From Corynebacterium humireducens NBRC 106098 = DSM 45392 (GTDB taxonomy: Bacteria > Actinomycetota > Actinomycetes > Mycobacteriales > Mycobacteriaceae): a stretch of DNA of 64,000 bases. Within the stretch, counting starts at the first letter, position 1. Every line of letters starts with the position of its first letter. The stretch covers positions 2,170,001 to 2,234,000 of the forward strand of contig NZ_CP005286.1 of assembly GCF_000819445.1 (NCBI RefSeq). Direction: 5' to 3'. Of this stretch, positions 42,645-50,743 are shown piece after piece. The notes beneath the pieces were generated by a model that saw nothing but the letters and a program-made list of their open reading frames with translations, was not told where the DNA came from and did not search any database. The position numbers and the translations under genes are program-made.

Positions 42645-42671
42645 AAGGCCCCGGTTTCCCGGGGCCTTTTT
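42645..42671 (+). terminator. Terminator of cysK-cysE
   Basis: 10-bp stem AAGGCCCCGG / CCGGGGCCTT with TTTC loop and five T, eight bases past the cysE stop. Confidence 0.93.
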
Positions 42672-42701
42672 GTGCTTCACGACGTCGGCGCGTGCCCGAC
42701 G

Positions 42702-43007
42702 TCACCCGACGAGGTCGCGGTACTCCTCGTTCTTGCTGATGAAGTGCTCGACCGCGGAACAGCTCGGGCGCACCCGCGCCCCCTCCTCCCGGGCCCAGTC
42801 GAGGGCCTCGCGGATGAGCGGGGTGGACAGCGCACGTCCGCGGTAGGCCTGGTCCACCACGGTGTGGTGGAAGTCCAGTAGGCCACCGTGGCGGACGTAG
42901 GAGGCGTAGCCGACCTCCCGGTCGTCCACGGAGATGACGAAGCGCTGCTTCGCCTCGTTGTGGGAGATATCGTAGGAGTCGGTGGAATTGGTGTTGGTGT
43001 CGTTCAT
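42702..43007 (-). CDS. GNAT-like small acetyltransferase (COG2388 type)
   Basis: A 101-residue protein of the YjdJ/COG2388 class of small GNAT folds: FVISVDDREVGYASYVRHGGLLDFHHTVVDQAYRGRALSTPLIREALDWAREEGARVRPSCSAVEHFISK. Here V-x-x-x-Y-R-G-x-x-L-S is the acetyl-CoA loop and P-x-C-S-x-V is the family C-terminal motif. The substrate is unknown. ATG 43007 (MNDTNTNST) is used; its N-terminus is Asn/Thr rich. It is 10 bp past the next gene in the same direction, so the two are probably one unit. A GNAT gene also follows cysE in C. glutamicum. Confidence 0.85.
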   Translation of the reverse strand: MNDTNTNSTDSYDISHNEAKQRFVISVDDREVGYASYVRHGGLLDFHHTVVDQAYRGRALSTPLIREALDWAREEGARVRPSCSAVEHFISKNEEYRDLVG

Positions 43008-43016
43008 GGCACCCAA

Positions 43017-43241
43017 TTATGCCCCGCCCAGGCCACCTCGTGCACCGGATGAGCCTGCGGTGCCTGGCTGGCCCAGCAGCCTCTCCACGAGCTCCCTGGC
43101 GTCGTCCAGCTCCCCCACAGCGGTCCCGGTGTCCGGGGTCGCCTCCTCGAAGATCTGGCAGGCGTGGTCGGGGACGACCTCGGCGCTGGGGGTGATGCCC
43201 CGCTGCTCGAGATAGTCGTCCAGGTCCCGGTCGATGCTCAT
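43017..43241 (-). CDS. Small acidic protein of unknown function
   Basis: A 74-residue protein, starting MSIDRDLDDYLEQRGITPSA and ending in a Gly/Ala-rich low-complexity tail. It is strongly acidic, with one Cys, no membrane segment and no domain I recognise. ATG 43241 has a weak GACGGA just upstream. Support is its coding-like codon use and 10-bp spacing to the GNAT gene. The longer reading frame into the tRNA-Phe gene is not real. Confidence 0.6.
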   Translation of the reverse strand: MSIDRDLDDYLEQRGITPSAEVVPDHACQIFEEATPDTGTAVGELDDARELVERLLGQPGTAGSSGARGGLGGA

Positions 43242-43284
43242 TCCGTCACACCCTACCCCTCCCCGCGGTCCGGTTGCGGGCAGC

Positions 43285-43322
43285 AAAAAAGCCCCGTCCC
43301 GGTGTGGACCGGGAGGGGGCTT
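43285..43322 (-). terminator. Terminator of tRNA-Phe
   Basis: Minus-strand stem GCCCCCTCCCGGT / ACCGGGACGGGGC (one bulge) followed by TTTTTT, five bases past the tRNA-Phe 3' end. Confidence 0.9.
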
Positions 43323-43327
43323 GATTG

Positions 43328-43400
43328 TGGCCAGAGCCAGGATCGAACTGGCGACCTTCCACTTTTCAGGCGGACGCTCTACCGACTGAGCTATCTGGCC
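43328..43400 (-). tRNA. tRNA-Phe (anticodon GAA)
   Basis: 73 nt, starting GGCCAGATAGCTCAGTCGG, anticodon loop CTGAAAA (GAA), T-loop AGTTCGATCC, acceptor TCTGGCC and discriminator A. CCA not encoded. Confidence 0.97.
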
Positions 43401-43427
43401 GAAGACTGTCACAAAGAACAATCTCTG

Positions 43428-43501
43428 CGACCCTGACGGGGCTCGAACCCGCGACCTCCGCCGTGACAGGGCGGCGCGCTAACCAACTGCGCCACAGGGC
43501 C
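43428..43501 (-). tRNA. tRNA-Asp (anticodon GTC), first copy
   Basis: 74 nt, starting GGCCCTGTGGCGCAGTTGG, anticodon loop CTGTCAC (GTC), discriminator G. An 82-bp block containing the gene (43427-43508) is identical to 43741-43822. The 240-bp gap up to the second copy holds only a terminator. Confidence 0.97.
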
Positions 43502-43682
43502 ATATTCTTTTGTACTTCTTCTCTGTGTTTCGGACCTGCCTTGCGGCTTGCTCCGTTGCACGAGATGTAACTCTACACAGAGCTTGTCATTAACCACAAA
43601 TCGCCAGTTGGGGAGCTGTTTTGCGGGAGGGTGCCCGGGGGCTGGACGGGCGTCGGAAAGCATCGGAAAACACTGTGTGAGG

Positions 43683-43732
43683 AAAAGAAAACAGGCCCCG
43701 GCGGCTTCCTCATGGAAGCTGCCGGGGCCTGT
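43683..43732 (-). terminator. Terminator of the second tRNA-Asp
   Basis: Minus-strand long hairpin (CAGGCCCCGGC with GCTTCC arms, one mismatch each) running into TTTTCTTTTCC. It separates the two tRNA-Asp genes. Confidence 0.88.
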
Positions 43733-43741
43733 TGACACTGG

Positions 43742-43815
43742 CGACCCTGACGGGGCTCGAACCCGCGACCTCCGCCGTGACAGGGCGGCGCGCTAACCAA
43801 CTGCGCCACAGGGCC
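43742..43815 (-). tRNA. tRNA-Asp (anticodon GTC), second copy
   Basis: Identical 74-nt gene to 43428-43501, offset 314 bp. It is transcribed after tRNA-Glu on the minus strand and has its own terminator. Confidence 0.97.
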
Positions 43816-43848
43816 ATATTCTCTTGCATCCGAGGTTCAGAACCTCAG

Positions 43849-43921
<73 letters not shown>

Positions 43922-43992
43922 CAGTCTTTTCGCCAGAAGGGCTCTGGGACGTGCGACTGGCTACAGATGTTACTTCATCGCCATGAAAGATC

Positions 43993-44045
43993 AAAACCGC
44001 TGGTTCCGCACGGTTTTGCCGACGCCTCCCCGGGGCGGCGTCGGC
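43993..44045 (+). promoter_or_regulatory. Two tandem hairpins in the csoR leader
   Basis: AAAACCG (43993-43999) pairs with CGGTTTT (44011-44017); immediately after, GCCGACGCC (44018-44026) pairs with GGCGTCGGC (44037-44045), ending 12 bases before the csoR ATG at 44058. The second would hide the ribosome-binding region, and the first ends in T-run-like TTTT. They may be an attenuator or part of the promoter; no CsoR palindrome is evident here. Confidence 0.45.
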
Positions 44046-44057
44046 TACCCTGAGGGC

Positions 44058-44378
44058 ATGAACGACCACGACACCTGCTCGTGCCATGAGCCCCACGTCC
44101 ACGGCTACAACGAAAACAAGTCGAAGTACCTCGCCCGCCTCAAGCGCATCGAGGGGCAGACCCGCGGCATCCACCGCATGATCGACGAGGATCAGTACTG
44201 CATCGACATCCTCACCCAGGTGTCCGCGGTGACCTCCGCGCTGGAGAACGTCGCCCTCGCCCTGCTGCAGGACCACATCGCCCACTGCGTCACCGGGGCC
44301 GCCAAGGCCGACGGTGAGGCCGCGGAGGCGAAGATCGCCGAGGCCATGAAGGCCATCCAGAAGATGGTGAAGTCCTAG
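44058..44378 (+). CDS. csoR: Copper-sensing repressor of the CsoR family
   Basis: A 106-residue helical repressor. The Cu(I) ligands of CsoR are in place with the correct spacing: Cys48 in YCIDILTQ, and His73 and Cys77 in DHIAHC, exactly 25 and 4 residues apart as in M. tuberculosis CsoR (36, 61, 65); the tyrosine before the first Cys is also kept. The N-terminus is His/Cys-rich (NDHDTCSCHEPHVHGYN), an extra metal-binding tail. ATG at 44058. It converges on the DUF2254 gene (4-bp overlap). No copper exporter is adjacent, so targets lie elsewhere; one candidate is the peroxiredoxin at 55 kb. Confidence 0.9.
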   Translation: MNDHDTCSCHEPHVHGYNENKSKYLARLKRIEGQTRGIHRMIDEDQYCIDILTQVSAVTSALENVALALLQDHIAHCVTGAAKADGEAAEAKIAEAMKAIQKMVKS

Positions 44379-45709
44379 GAGTCCGCTTCCTCAGATTCCT
44401 CCGCTTCCTCGGCCAGCAGCGCCCGCAGCCGCTCCAGGGTGGAGCGGTAGCGGGGCACGGTGGCGTCGAGAAGATCCTCCACCATGGACCGCAGCGCCTG
44501 CGGCACCTGGGCGGACCCCTCCGCGTAGAGGTGGACCTCGGTGACGGATTCCTCGATGAGGGTGGTGATCTCCTGCGGGAGATGGACGATCCGGACCGGC
44601 CGGCCCACGATGTCGCCGCCGTCCTCCGCGATGTAGGGGCTCGGCTCAATGCAGGTGACCAGGTAACGCAGCACGCGGTGCAGCTCCTGGACCGACTGGA
44701 CGGCGGTGGTCGGGTCGTTGGTGCCGGGGGACAGTGCGCGGTCGGCGATGTCGACGAGCTGCCGCAGCCCGAAACCGACGTCCTGCGTGAGCGTTCGTTC
44801 CATGCGCACCCCCACCGCCGCGTTGAGGTGCTTCCGGTCCTCCTCCGTGAGCTCACCGTCCCACCAGACGCGCATGACGCACTGCCCCTCGACGATGTGC
44901 TCGCCGACGCGGCGGTCCACCGTGATGACCGCGTCATTCTCCGTCGCCCAGTTCAGCAGGCGCCGGTAGTCGAACCACACGATGGAGCCGGTCTCCGTGG
45001 TCGCCACCGGCTGACGGGCGTCGCCCGGACGCGGTGACCACGTCGGCCCCTGTTCCAGCGACGCATCCCCCTCCTGCACGAGGTACATCTTCTTCGCCAG
45101 GGCGAGGGTCTCCTGGCCGATGGCGCTCACCGCGTTGGCCACCTTCATCGAGGAGAGGATGTGCCGGATGAACGCCAGGAAGAAACCCAGGCAGGTCAGC
45201 ACCATGACGAAGGCCACGGTCACGGACAGACGCGGCACGAAACCGTCGTCCCCCTCGCGGCTGTTCCACACGTAGCGGGTGACGGTGAGGGCGAACACGA
45301 AGGTGGACAGCCAGATCGCCAGCGTCCCCTGGACGGTGCGGCTGCGCAGGAAACCGTCCATCATGCGGGGGCTGAAGGAGCTGTTGACCAGCTGCAGCAC
45401 GACCAGCGTGATGGAGAAGACCAGACCCGTCACCGAGATCGTCGCCGAGGCGATGACGCCGAGCACCTCGCGGGCCGCGTCGGGGCCGCCCTCGAAGGCG
45501 AAACGGAGAGGGTCGCCGGCGTCCCTGGCCTCATAGGAGGGCAGGAGCACACCGAGGACGACCGCCGCGATGACGCTCACCGCGGGGATCATCCAGAACG
45601 GTGTCCACAGGCGCTGCCACCACGTCTCGCGTGGCACGTCGGGGACCGCCCCGCGGACGCGGACGGTCGCATTCCCGGTCGACTTCTCGCTCACAGTCTG
45701 CTCAGTCAC
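44375..45709 (-). CDS. DUF2254 membrane protein
   Basis: A 444-residue protein of DUF2254. The N-terminal half carries about four transmembrane segments (FWMIPAVSVIAAVVLGVLL; VLGVIASATISVTGLVFSITLVVLQLV; TLAIWLSTFVFALTVTRYV; LSVTVAFVMVLTCLGFFLAFI), the C-terminal half is a soluble domain containing ALSPGTNDPTTAVQSVQEL, the family signature, and an acidic end. Function is unknown. GTG at 45709 follows GGAGG closely; a second GTG at 45691 is possible. It is 13 bp upstream-side of the DCC gene in the same direction. Confidence 0.85.
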   Translation of the reverse strand: MTEQTVSEKSTGNATVRVRGAVPDVPRETWWQRLWTPFWMIPAVSVIAAVVLGVLLPSYEARDAGDPLRFAFEGGPDAAREVLGVIASATISVTGLVFSITLVVLQLVNSSFSPRMMDGFLRSRTVQGTLAIWLSTFVFALTVTRYVWNSREGDDGFVPRLSVTVAFVMVLTCLGFFLAFIRHILSSMKVANAVSAIGQETLALAKKMYLVQEGDASLEQGPTWSPRPGDARQPVATTETGSIVWFDYRRLLNWATENDAVITVDRRVGEHIVEGQCVMRVWWDGELTEEDRKHLNAAVGVRMERTLTQDVGFGLRQLVDIADRALSPGTNDPTTAVQSVQELHRVLRYLVTCIEPSPYIAEDGGDIVGRPVRIVHLPQEITTLIEESVTEVHLYAEGSAQVPQALRSMVEDLLDATVPRYRSTLERLRALLAEEAEESEEADS

Positions 45710-45722
45710 ACCTCCAGTATCC

Positions 45723-46031
45723 CTACCGCAGGCCGGTGAGGCGGGAGACCAGCCCCCGATTCGCGGCCACCCACCGGTAGCTCCCGGACCACAGTCGGTC
45801 CAGGCCCCGCAGCAGCAGGATCCGGCCGGCCGCGCGCACCCACCACGCTCCCCCGCCGGCCACCAGGGCGGACCCGATGGCGCGGTGGCCGAGTTCGTCG
45901 CCGCCTGCGGAGCGGAACACGGCGTGGTGGCGGAGGGGGAGCGGGGCGACGTCGACAAGCGGGGCGAGACCCACCAGACGTTGCGCCGCAGCGCGGCAGA
46001 AACCACAGTCCCTGTCGTAGTAGAAGGTCAT
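45723..46031 (-). CDS. DCC-family (DUF393) thiol-disulfide protein
   Basis: A 102-residue protein beginning MTFYYDRDCGFCRAAAQRL. The D-x-D-C-x-x-C motif at residues 7-12 defines the DCC/DUF393 family of putative thiol-disulfide oxidoreductases. Conserved HHAVF and a GSAL-type helix follow. The redox substrate is not known. ATG at 46031 is one base from an ATG on the other strand, so the true start of the divergent ABC gene must lie further right (46057). Confidence 0.88.
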   Translation of the reverse strand: MTFYYDRDCGFCRAAAQRLVGLAPLVDVAPLPLRHHAVFRSAGGDELGHRAIGSALVAGGGAWWVRAAGRILLLRGLDRLWSGSYRWVAANRGLVSRLTGLR

Positions 46032-46056
46032 GCCCGTCAAAACTACTCTGGGACGC

Positions 46057-46965
46057 ATGGACACCCTTGCCGTGGAAGCAGTCGGCCTGACCAAGAGCTT
46101 CGGCTCCGTGCGGGCGCTGGACGAGCTCGACCTGAGTGTGCGGACGGGGGAGGTGCACGGTTTCCTCGGACCCAACGGCTCGGGTAAATCGACGGCGATC
46201 CGCGTCCTGCTGGGGGTGCTGCGACATGATTCCGGCCGGGTCCGCGTCCTCGGCGCCGACCCCTGGCGCGACGCCGTCGACCTCCACCACCGCCTGGCCT
46301 ACGTCCCCGGCGACGTCGAGCTGTGGCCGAACCTGACCGGCGGTGAGGCGATCGACCTGTTCGGCCGGTTGCGGGGGCGCGTCAACCAGCGGCGCCGTGA
46401 CGACCTCATCGACCGTTTCGACCTCGACCCCCGCCGCAAAGGACGCACCTACTCCAAGGGCAACCGACAGAAGGTGGCGCTCATCGCGGCACTGTCCGCC
46501 GACGTCGACCTCCTGCTTCTCGACGAACCCACGTCCGGACTCGACCCCCTCATGGAGGCGGTGTTCCAGGAGCTCATCCGCGAGGCCTGCGCCCGCGGCA
46601 CGACGGTGCTGCTCTCCAGCCACATCCTCTCGCAGGTGGAGGCGCTGGCGGACCGGATCTCCATCATCCGGAAGGGGCGCGTCGTGGAGACCGGCACGCT
46701 GCTGGACATGCGGCACCTCTCCCGCACCGTGGTCACCGTCCTCACCGACCGTCCGACGGAGAAGCTGGTCCGGCACGAGGGCATCCACAACGCCCACCGG
46801 GAGGGTGAGCAGGTGCGTTTCGACGTCGATGCCGCCCACCTGCCCGCCGTCATGCAGGAACTGGCCACGCTGGGGGTGCGCGCACTCACCGCGACGCCGC
46901 CCTCACTGGAACGTCTCCTGCTGCGCCACTACGGCGACACCCCGGACGGGGTGGACCAGCCGTGA
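46057..46965 (+). CDS. ABC exporter ATP-binding protein
   Basis: A 302-residue ATPase with Walker A GPNGSGKS (in FLGPNGSGKSTAIRVLLGVL), Q-loop LAYVPGDVELWPNLTGGE, signature YSKGNRQKVALIAAL (KG in place of SGG), Walker B LLLLDEPTSGLDP and a C-terminal extension of the kind found in drug and antibiotic-export ATPases. ATG at 46057 (MDTLAVEAVGLTKSFG) is used instead of 46030. It overlaps the permease gene by 4 bp (GTGA). It is similar to the DrrA-like and tetronasin exporter group; the substrate is unknown. Confidence 0.92.
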   Translation: MDTLAVEAVGLTKSFGSVRALDELDLSVRTGEVHGFLGPNGSGKSTAIRVLLGVLRHDSGRVRVLGADPWRDAVDLHHRLAYVPGDVELWPNLTGGEAIDLFGRLRGRVNQRRRDDLIDRFDLDPRRKGRTYSKGNRQKVALIAALSADVDLLLLDEPTSGLDPLMEAVFQELIREACARGTTVLLSSHILSQVEALADRISIIRKGRVVETGTLLDMRHLSRTVVTVLTDRPTEKLVRHEGIHNAHREGEQVRFDVDAAHLPAVMQELATLGVRALTATPPSLERLLLRHYGDTPDGVDQP

Positions 46966-48584
46966 GCACCCTGACCGGTACCGGCACCCTGCTGCGGTTC
47001 ATGCTCCGACGTGACCGGCTGCGCCTGCCGCTGTGGGTGCTGGGCATGGGCCTGATGGCCCTGTACATCTCCACCGCCCTGGGCACCGTCCTCGACGAGG
47101 AGTCGCTCCCTGGCATGGCGCAGATGGCCGCCACCCCGGTGATGGCCCTCATCGGCGGTCCCGGCTACGGCTTCGACGCCATCACCATCCCCCGCTTCTT
47201 CGCCGGCCTCTACGGCGCGTACCTCATGCTGGGCGCGGCCCTGATGTCGATGACCACCCTCTCCCGGCACACCCGCGTCGAGGAGCAGTCCGGACGCGGC
47301 GAACTGGTGCTCGCCGACGTCGTCGGCCGCCACGCCCAGCTCACCGCCGCCCTCCTCCTCGCGGTGCTGATGAACGTCCTGGTCGCCGTGACGATGACCG
47401 GCATCATCCTCGTCGCCCCTCTCGAACCCGCGCCCGGTGTCGGCTCGACCGCGCTGTTCACGGCGTCCATCGCGGCGGTGGGCGTCGCCTTCGCCGGCGT
47501 CGCCGCCACCACGGCGCAGCTCTCGCCCTACTCCCGCACCTGCACGGCCCTCGCGGGCGTCGTGCTGGCGGTGGCCTTCCTGGTGCGTGGCATCGGCGAC
47601 ATGTCCCGCAGCCAGGGCGGTGACCTCGCCTGGCTGTCCTGGCTCTCGCCCCTCGGCTGGGCCCAGCAGACCGCCCCCTACACCCTCGACCGCTGGTGGC
47701 CCCTGGTATTCCCGCTGCTCTTCGCCGCCGTCGGCGCCGGGCTGGGGTACCTGCTGCGTTCCCGGCGCGACTTCGGGGCCGGCGTCCTGGCGGACCGCCT
47801 GGGCCGGGAGCGCGCCCCCTCCTGGCTGGGCACTCCCCTGGCGCTGGCGTACCGGCTCCAGCGCGGTGCCCTCCTCGGCTGGTCCGTGGCCATCTTCCTC
47901 ACCGGGCTGCTCCTCGGGGCATTCACGGACTCCATGGCGGACGTCGCCGACTCCCTGCCCCCGGAGATGCTCGCGGTCATGGGCGGTGACGGTGCCGCGG
48001 ACGCCTTCGTCAACGGCTACCTCGGTTTCATGTCCGTCTACTTCGGCGTCATGTTCGCGGTGTTCGCGGTCCTCGCCGTGCAGTCGCTGCGCTCCCAGGA
48101 GACCGAGGGCCACACCGAGGCCGTGCTGGCCACCGCCGTAGGCCGGGCGCAGTGGGTGCTGTCCTGGGTGACGGTCACCGCACTGGGGGCGGTGTGGCTG
48201 GCGGTGCTCGCCGGCCTCGGCGAGGGGCTGGGGGCCGTCCTGGTCACCGGCGACGGGTCACTGTTCGCCCCGACGCTGCTGGGCCACGCCGTGCAGTTCT
48301 CCACGGTGTGGTTCTTCCTCGGCCTGGCGGTGGCCCTGTACGGCCTGGCACCCCGCCTCATCGGCCTGGTGTGGGTGCTCTACGTCGTGGGTACGGTCCT
48401 CATCTTCTTCGGCCCGATGCTGGATCTGAGCCAGGCCTGGCTCAACCTCTCCCCCTTCCAGCACACGGGCCAGCATCCGGCGACGGACGTGCAGTGGCTC
48501 GGTGTCACCGTGCTCTCGCTCGGGGGCGTGGCCCTGGCGCTGCTCGGCGCCGTTGCTTTCCGACGCCGCGATCTCAGCGCCTGA
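46962..48584 (+). CDS. ABC exporter permease, polyketide-antibiotic exporter type
   Basis: A 540-residue protein with about 12 hydrophobic helices, in two similar halves starting after RFMLRRDRLRLPLWVLGMGLMALYI and RLQRGALLGWSVAIFLTGLLLGAF; the loops carry SRHTRVEEQSGRGELVLADVVGRHAQL and RSQETEGHTEAVLATAVGRAQWV, a duplicated R-x-x-E-E/T-x-G-x-x-E-x-V/L-L motif typical of the TnrB3-like exporters. GTG at 46962 overlaps the ATPase gene. The pair probably exports a hydrophobic compound; no biosynthetic genes are adjacent. Confidence 0.9.
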   Translation: MSTLTGTGTLLRFMLRRDRLRLPLWVLGMGLMALYISTALGTVLDEESLPGMAQMAATPVMALIGGPGYGFDAITIPRFFAGLYGAYLMLGAALMSMTTLSRHTRVEEQSGRGELVLADVVGRHAQLTAALLLAVLMNVLVAVTMTGIILVAPLEPAPGVGSTALFTASIAAVGVAFAGVAATTAQLSPYSRTCTALAGVVLAVAFLVRGIGDMSRSQGGDLAWLSWLSPLGWAQQTAPYTLDRWWPLVFPLLFAAVGAGLGYLLRSRRDFGAGVLADRLGRERAPSWLGTPLALAYRLQRGALLGWSVAIFLTGLLLGAFTDSMADVADSLPPEMLAVMGGDGAADAFVNGYLGFMSVYFGVMFAVFAVLAVQSLRSQETEGHTEAVLATAVGRAQWVLSWVTVTALGAVWLAVLAGLGEGLGAVLVTGDGSLFAPTLLGHAVQFSTVWFFLGLAVALYGLAPRLIGLVWVLYVVGTVLIFFGPMLDLSQAWLNLSPFQHTGQHPATDVQWLGVTVLSLGGVALALLGAVAFRRRDLSA

Positions 48585-48610
48585 GCCACTGCCACCGCGT
48601 GTGGACGTGA

Positions 48611-48644
48611 CGAGAGGGCCTCCCACTGGTGGGAGGCCCTCTCG
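48611..48644. terminator. Perfect 16-bp hairpin, ABC exporter / tRNA-Lys
   Basis: CGAGAGGGCCTCCCAC (48611-48626) pairs perfectly with 48629-48644, loop TG. It is between convergent units (exporter plus, tRNA-Lys minus). No T-run follows on either strand, but the stem is very strong. Confidence 0.75.
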
Positions 48645-48651
48645 GTGATGG

Positions 48652-48724
48652 TGGGCCCCGCGGGGCTCGAACCCGCGACCTGCGGATTAAAAGTCCGTAG
48701 CTCTACCAACTGAGCTAGAGGCCC
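48652..48724 (-). tRNA. tRNA-Lys (anticodon TTT)
   Basis: 73 nt, starting GGGCCTCTAGCTCAGTTGG, anticodon loop CTTTTAA (TTT), T-loop GGTTCGAGCCC, discriminator A. Confidence 0.97.
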
Positions 48725-49178
48725 GTGGCTCAGATAGTAGTCGCCGGGGTGTCGACAGCGAAAACTGCCCGGCACGGGCACAGGAACGGCCACCGGGAAC
48801 GGGTGACGTTTCCTTTTCCGGGTTCCTTTTTGTCCGGCCAGCGTCGCCCCCCGATGCCCCTCGGCGCCGATGTCCGACCGCCCGCCGACGGCCCGACGAC
48901 ACGATGTGGCCAGACCACCCCCGCTACCCCCGCCCCTTCCGGACACAAATGAAACGCCTGGTCACAAGGGTGAAATCAGGCGACCGGGGTGCCCATCCAT
49001 CCTTTTATCTACCCCCTTAAAAGGGTATGCCACATAGGAGACGGGTCACATCATGGAACCATTCAGGGTGACCTGACCGACTGTTTGGGTAACCTCCCCC
49101 GTTCTCATCGGGCCATGCCACAGTCACGGGCCGCCACAAGCCGACCGGATCGTCGCATGGACCGGAAAGGTATCCGCT
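48725..49178 (+). promoter_or_regulatory. cydA upstream region
   Basis: 454 bp without a convincing gene. Two palindromes sit in the likely promoter zone: TACCC-N8-GGGTA at 49010-49027 and GGTCAC (49044-49049) with GTGACC (49068-49073), 18 bases apart. cyd genes are usually induced at low oxygen; which regulator uses these sites is unknown. The stretch 48773-48960 is GC-rich and shows no element. Confidence 0.5.
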
Positions 49179-50741
49179 GTGGAACTAGATCTCGTAGATG
49201 TCTCCCGGTGGCAATTCGGTATCACCACCGTCTACCACTTCATTTTCGTCCCACTGACCATCGGCCTCGCACCCCTGGTGGCCGCCATGCAGACCGCCTG
49301 GCACGTCACGGGCAAGGACCACTGGTACCGGGCGACCCGGTTCTTCGGGGTCCTGTTCCTGATCAACTTCGCCATGGGCGTGGTCACCGGCATCGTGCAG
49401 GAGTTCCAGTTCGGCATGAACTGGAGTGAGTACTCACGCTTCGTCGGCGACGTCTTCGGCGCCCCACTGGCGTTGGAGGGTCTGGCCGCCTTCTTCATCG
49501 AGTCGATCTTCCTCGGCGTGTGGATCTTCGGCTGGGGCCGCGTGCCGAAGATCCTGCACCTGCTCTCCATCTGGATGGTGGCCGTCGCCGTCAACGTGTC
49601 GGCCTACTTCATCATCGTGGCCAACTCCTTCATGCAGCGCCCGACCGGCGCGGCCTACAACCCGGAGACCGGCCGCGCGGAGCTCATCAACATCGGCGAG
49701 CTGCTCACCAACCCGATCGCCCTCACCGCGTTCCCGCACGCCGTGACCGGCGCCTTCCTGGTGTCGGGCACCTTCATCGCCGGCATCAGCGCCTTCTGGA
49801 TGGTGCGCTCCCGCCTCCATGCAGCCGAGCTGTCCGCTTCAGGAGAAGACGACGCCGCCACCCTGTGGCGTCCCCTTCTGCGGATGGGTCTCTGGGTGAT
49901 CATCATCGCCGCGATTGGCCTGTCGATCACAGGGGACCTGCAGGCGAAGCTCATGTTCGAGTACCAACCGATGAAGATGGCCTCCGCCGAGGCGCTGTGC
50001 CACACGGAGGAGGACCCGTGGTTCTCCATCCTGGCGATCTCCACCTTCAACGACTGTGACTCGGTCATCGAGATCTTCTCCGTGCCGTGGGTGCTGCCCT
50101 TCCTCGCGGCCGGCTCCTTCACCGGCGTCACCCTGCAGGGCGTCACGGATCTGCAGGCCCACTACGAGACCATCTACGGCCCAGGCAACTACACCCCGAA
50201 TCTGTTCGTCACCTACTGGTCCTTCCGTCTGATGATCGGCCTGATGGCGGTCTCACTCATTCTTGTGGTCGTCGGTTTCTGGCTCACACGCAAGGGCCGC
50301 GTCAGCACGAACAAGTGGTTCGCGTGGGGTGCCCTGGCGGCGATCCCCTTCCCGTTCCTGTCGAACTCCTTCGGCTGGATCTTCACCGAGATGGGCCGTC
50401 AGCCGTGGATCGTGCACCCGAACGTCAGCTTCGGTCCCGACGCCCCGAACATGGAGAACGAGATCCACATGATCGTCGATTTCGGCGTTTCCAACCACTC
50501 CATCGCGACGGTGTGGACCTCGCTCATCTCCTTCACCCTCCTCTACGGTGCCCTGGCCGTCGTGTGGTTCTGGCTTATGCGCCGTCACACCCTGGTCGGG
50601 CCGCTCCCGGTCGGCGCGTCCGAGAACATCGCGGCCGACACCTACGGCCCGAAGGAGCAGGAGCTCGAGCCCCTGAGTTTCAGCACCCGCGGCGCCAACG
50701 ACACAGCCACCGCCACCGGCACCACCGAGAAGGAGAAGTAG
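49179..50741 (+). CDS. cydA: Cytochrome bd oxidase subunit I
   Basis: Heme-bearing subunit of the bd-type quinol oxidase in the plasma membrane. The 520-residue protein has SRWQFGITTVYHFIFVPLTIGLAPLV with the heme b595 His, GVVTGIVQEFQFGMNWSEYSRFVGDVFGAPLALEGLAAFF, the heme b558 region and the Q-loop ending EMGRQPWIV. Length fits the short Q-loop actinobacterial type. GTG 49179 is preceded by GGAAAGG. First gene of cydABDC. Confidence 0.97.
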   Translation: MELDLVDVSRWQFGITTVYHFIFVPLTIGLAPLVAAMQTAWHVTGKDHWYRATRFFGVLFLINFAMGVVTGIVQEFQFGMNWSEYSRFVGDVFGAPLALEGLAAFFIESIFLGVWIFGWGRVPKILHLLSIWMVAVAVNVSAYFIIVANSFMQRPTGAAYNPETGRAELINIGELLTNPIALTAFPHAVTGAFLVSGTFIAGISAFWMVRSRLHAAELSASGEDDAATLWRPLLRMGLWVIIIAAIGLSITGDLQAKLMFEYQPMKMASAEALCHTEEDPWFSILAISTFNDCDSVIEIFSVPWVLPFLAAGSFTGVTLQGVTDLQAHYETIYGPGNYTPNLFVTYWSFRLMIGLMAVSLILVVVGFWLTRKGRVSTNKWFAWGALAAIPFPFLSNSFGWIFTEMGRQPWIVHPNVSFGPDAPNMENEIHMIVDFGVSNHSIATVWTSLISFTLLYGALAVVWFWLMRRHTLVGPLPVGASENIAADTYGPKEQELEPLSFSTRGANDTATATGTTEKEK

Positions 50742-50743
50742 TC

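Noticed and set aside
43409..43809. Open frames across the tRNA-Asp genes and their spacer
   Set aside because: They read through two tRNA genes and a terminator hairpin.
44058..44378. CsoR-family protein as a persulfide sensor (CstR)
   Set aside because: CstR has two cysteines and no histidine in the key positions; Cys48-His73-Cys77 with exact spacing fits Cu(I)-sensing CsoR.
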